Part shown: piece by piece, positions 63,332 through 64,000 of the stretch
How positions within the stretch are numbered: the stretch's first letter is position 1
Layout of the letters: every line of letters starts with the position of its first letter
NCBI RefSeq assembly: GCF_011075055.1
Contig: NC_058138.1
Span: 2,976,001 to 3,040,000, forward strand
DNA length: 64,000 nucleotides
Reading direction: 5' to 3'
DNA from: Mangifera indica
Lineage: Eukaryota > Streptophyta > Magnoliopsida > Sapindales > Anacardiaceae
Notes under the pieces: generated by a model
The model's database searches: none
What the model was told of the DNA's origin: nothing
What the model saw: only the letters and a program-made list of their open reading frames with translations
Program-made: the position numbers and the translations under genes

Positions 63332-64000
63332 ATGGCGGTCTCTTTGCCTCTAACGGGTTCGTTGTTGTTCCCTCTTGCTACAAGCAATGGGAGTTTTAGT
63401 AGATCCTCTAGATTCGTTGTTTCTAGTGATAAAAGAATGAGTTTGTTTTACAATAAGGCAAACGAGGAAGGGACACAAATTGTTTGTGCTTATATGGCAC
63501 CTCCAAGGAACTTGGGAAGTGATGAATTGTCTGCCGCGAAACTCAATGTAAATCATTTGTTGTTTATGTTCTTGTGGTATTTGAATTTTAGTTAGTGTGT
63601 TTTTGTAGAATTCAGTTTAATGGGTATTTATCTGTTAACTTCAGTGTATATGTAGTTTGATTAATCATATTGAATTCCACGTTTTTAAGAAATTAATATT
63701 GAGTTTTGCTTTGCTTTCATTGGAGAGATTTTCCCCCCCTGTTTACTGTTGTTATTTCATGCTTTTGAGTTGCTTAAATTTGATAGGTTCTACTTTAATG
63801 GGTACTTACCAACTTGCTTGTGCTTGAGCGTATTGTTAGTTGACTTAGTTGGGTTATTGTTTCTAGTTGATTACAGTCACACTGAATTTATGTGTTCTGT
63901 GCTTGTCTTTTGCTTTGTTTTCGTCAGAGAAGAAACTACTTTTTTTGTTTACTGTTCATGTAATATTGTGGATTTAGATGTTTAATGCTTTCTGTTCGCT
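63332..64000 (+). CDS. 5' part of an unknown, probably plastid-targeted protein (cut by window end)
   Basis: Exon 1 is 63332-63547 (72 codons), ending CTCAAT|GTAAATC; the rest of the window is intron 1. The first 45 residues are rich in Ser, Leu, Phe and Arg and poor in acidic residues, as in a chloroplast transit peptide. The remainder reads ...YMAPPRNLGSDELSAAKLN. I do not recognise the family from this piece. The ATG lies in TAAATGGCG, with Ala as residue 2, common for plastid proteins. Confidence 0.6.

Noticed and set aside
1..64000. CRISPR arrays, bacterial operons, riboswitches, integrated viral genes
   Set aside because: Spliced genes, a nuclear tRNA and plant transposons throughout; no regularly spaced repeats and no viral coding sequence seen.

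Overview
This window is nuclear DNA of a flowering plant, most likely a woody core eudicot. The support is: multi-exon genes with short GT-AG introns in very AT-rich sequence, a plant-type CC-NBS-LRR gene, plastid-targeted products, a nuclear tRNA-Glu and many small plant-type transposable elements. I cannot name the species. All gene models below were assembled by hand from splice sites, reading phase and knowledge of the protein families.

Layout. 1-3960 (+): a CC-NBS-LRR immune receptor with two short 3' exons ending in a poly-Glu tail. 4588-6044 (-): a small LEA-like protein in 3 exons. 6045-13601: intergenic, rich in small transposons, several with visible target-site duplications. 13602-22977 (-): a complete N-ethylmaleimide-sensitive factor (NSF) gene, 21 coding exons, 743 aa. 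Its first intron looks like a U12-type AT-AC intron and carries a TRIM retroelement. 24032-30630 (+): an Oxa1/YidC-type insertase with a C-terminal TPR-like region (ALBINO3-like protein 2 type, 14 exons, 551 aa). 31869-38798 (+): a plastid HAD-family FMN hydrolase-like enzyme (7 exons, 272 aa), with tandem repeats in introns 1 and 2 and foldback elements in later introns. 41942-47258 (+): an R3H-SUZ nucleic-acid-binding protein (6 exons, 321 aa). 50976-57772 (-): a three-TM glycoprotein of unknown function (9 exons, 623 aa). 61334-61405 (-): tRNA-Glu(UUC). 63332-64000 (+): first exon and part of the first intron of a probably plastid-targeted protein, cut by the window edge.

The genes are unrelated housekeeping or defence loci and do not form a pathway. 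NSF acts in vesicle fusion, the Oxa1-like protein in membrane-protein insertion, the HAD enzyme in flavin metabolism, the R3H protein in RNA binding and the NLR in pathogen recognition. NSF and the Oxa1-like gene are divergent, 1,054 bp apart. The most notable signals are the AT-AC intron in NSF with a nested TRIM, two long-TIR elements with 9-bp target duplications and unusual internal segments, a second dispersed TIR family with 9-10 bp duplications, and a duplication around the start codon of the HAD gene.
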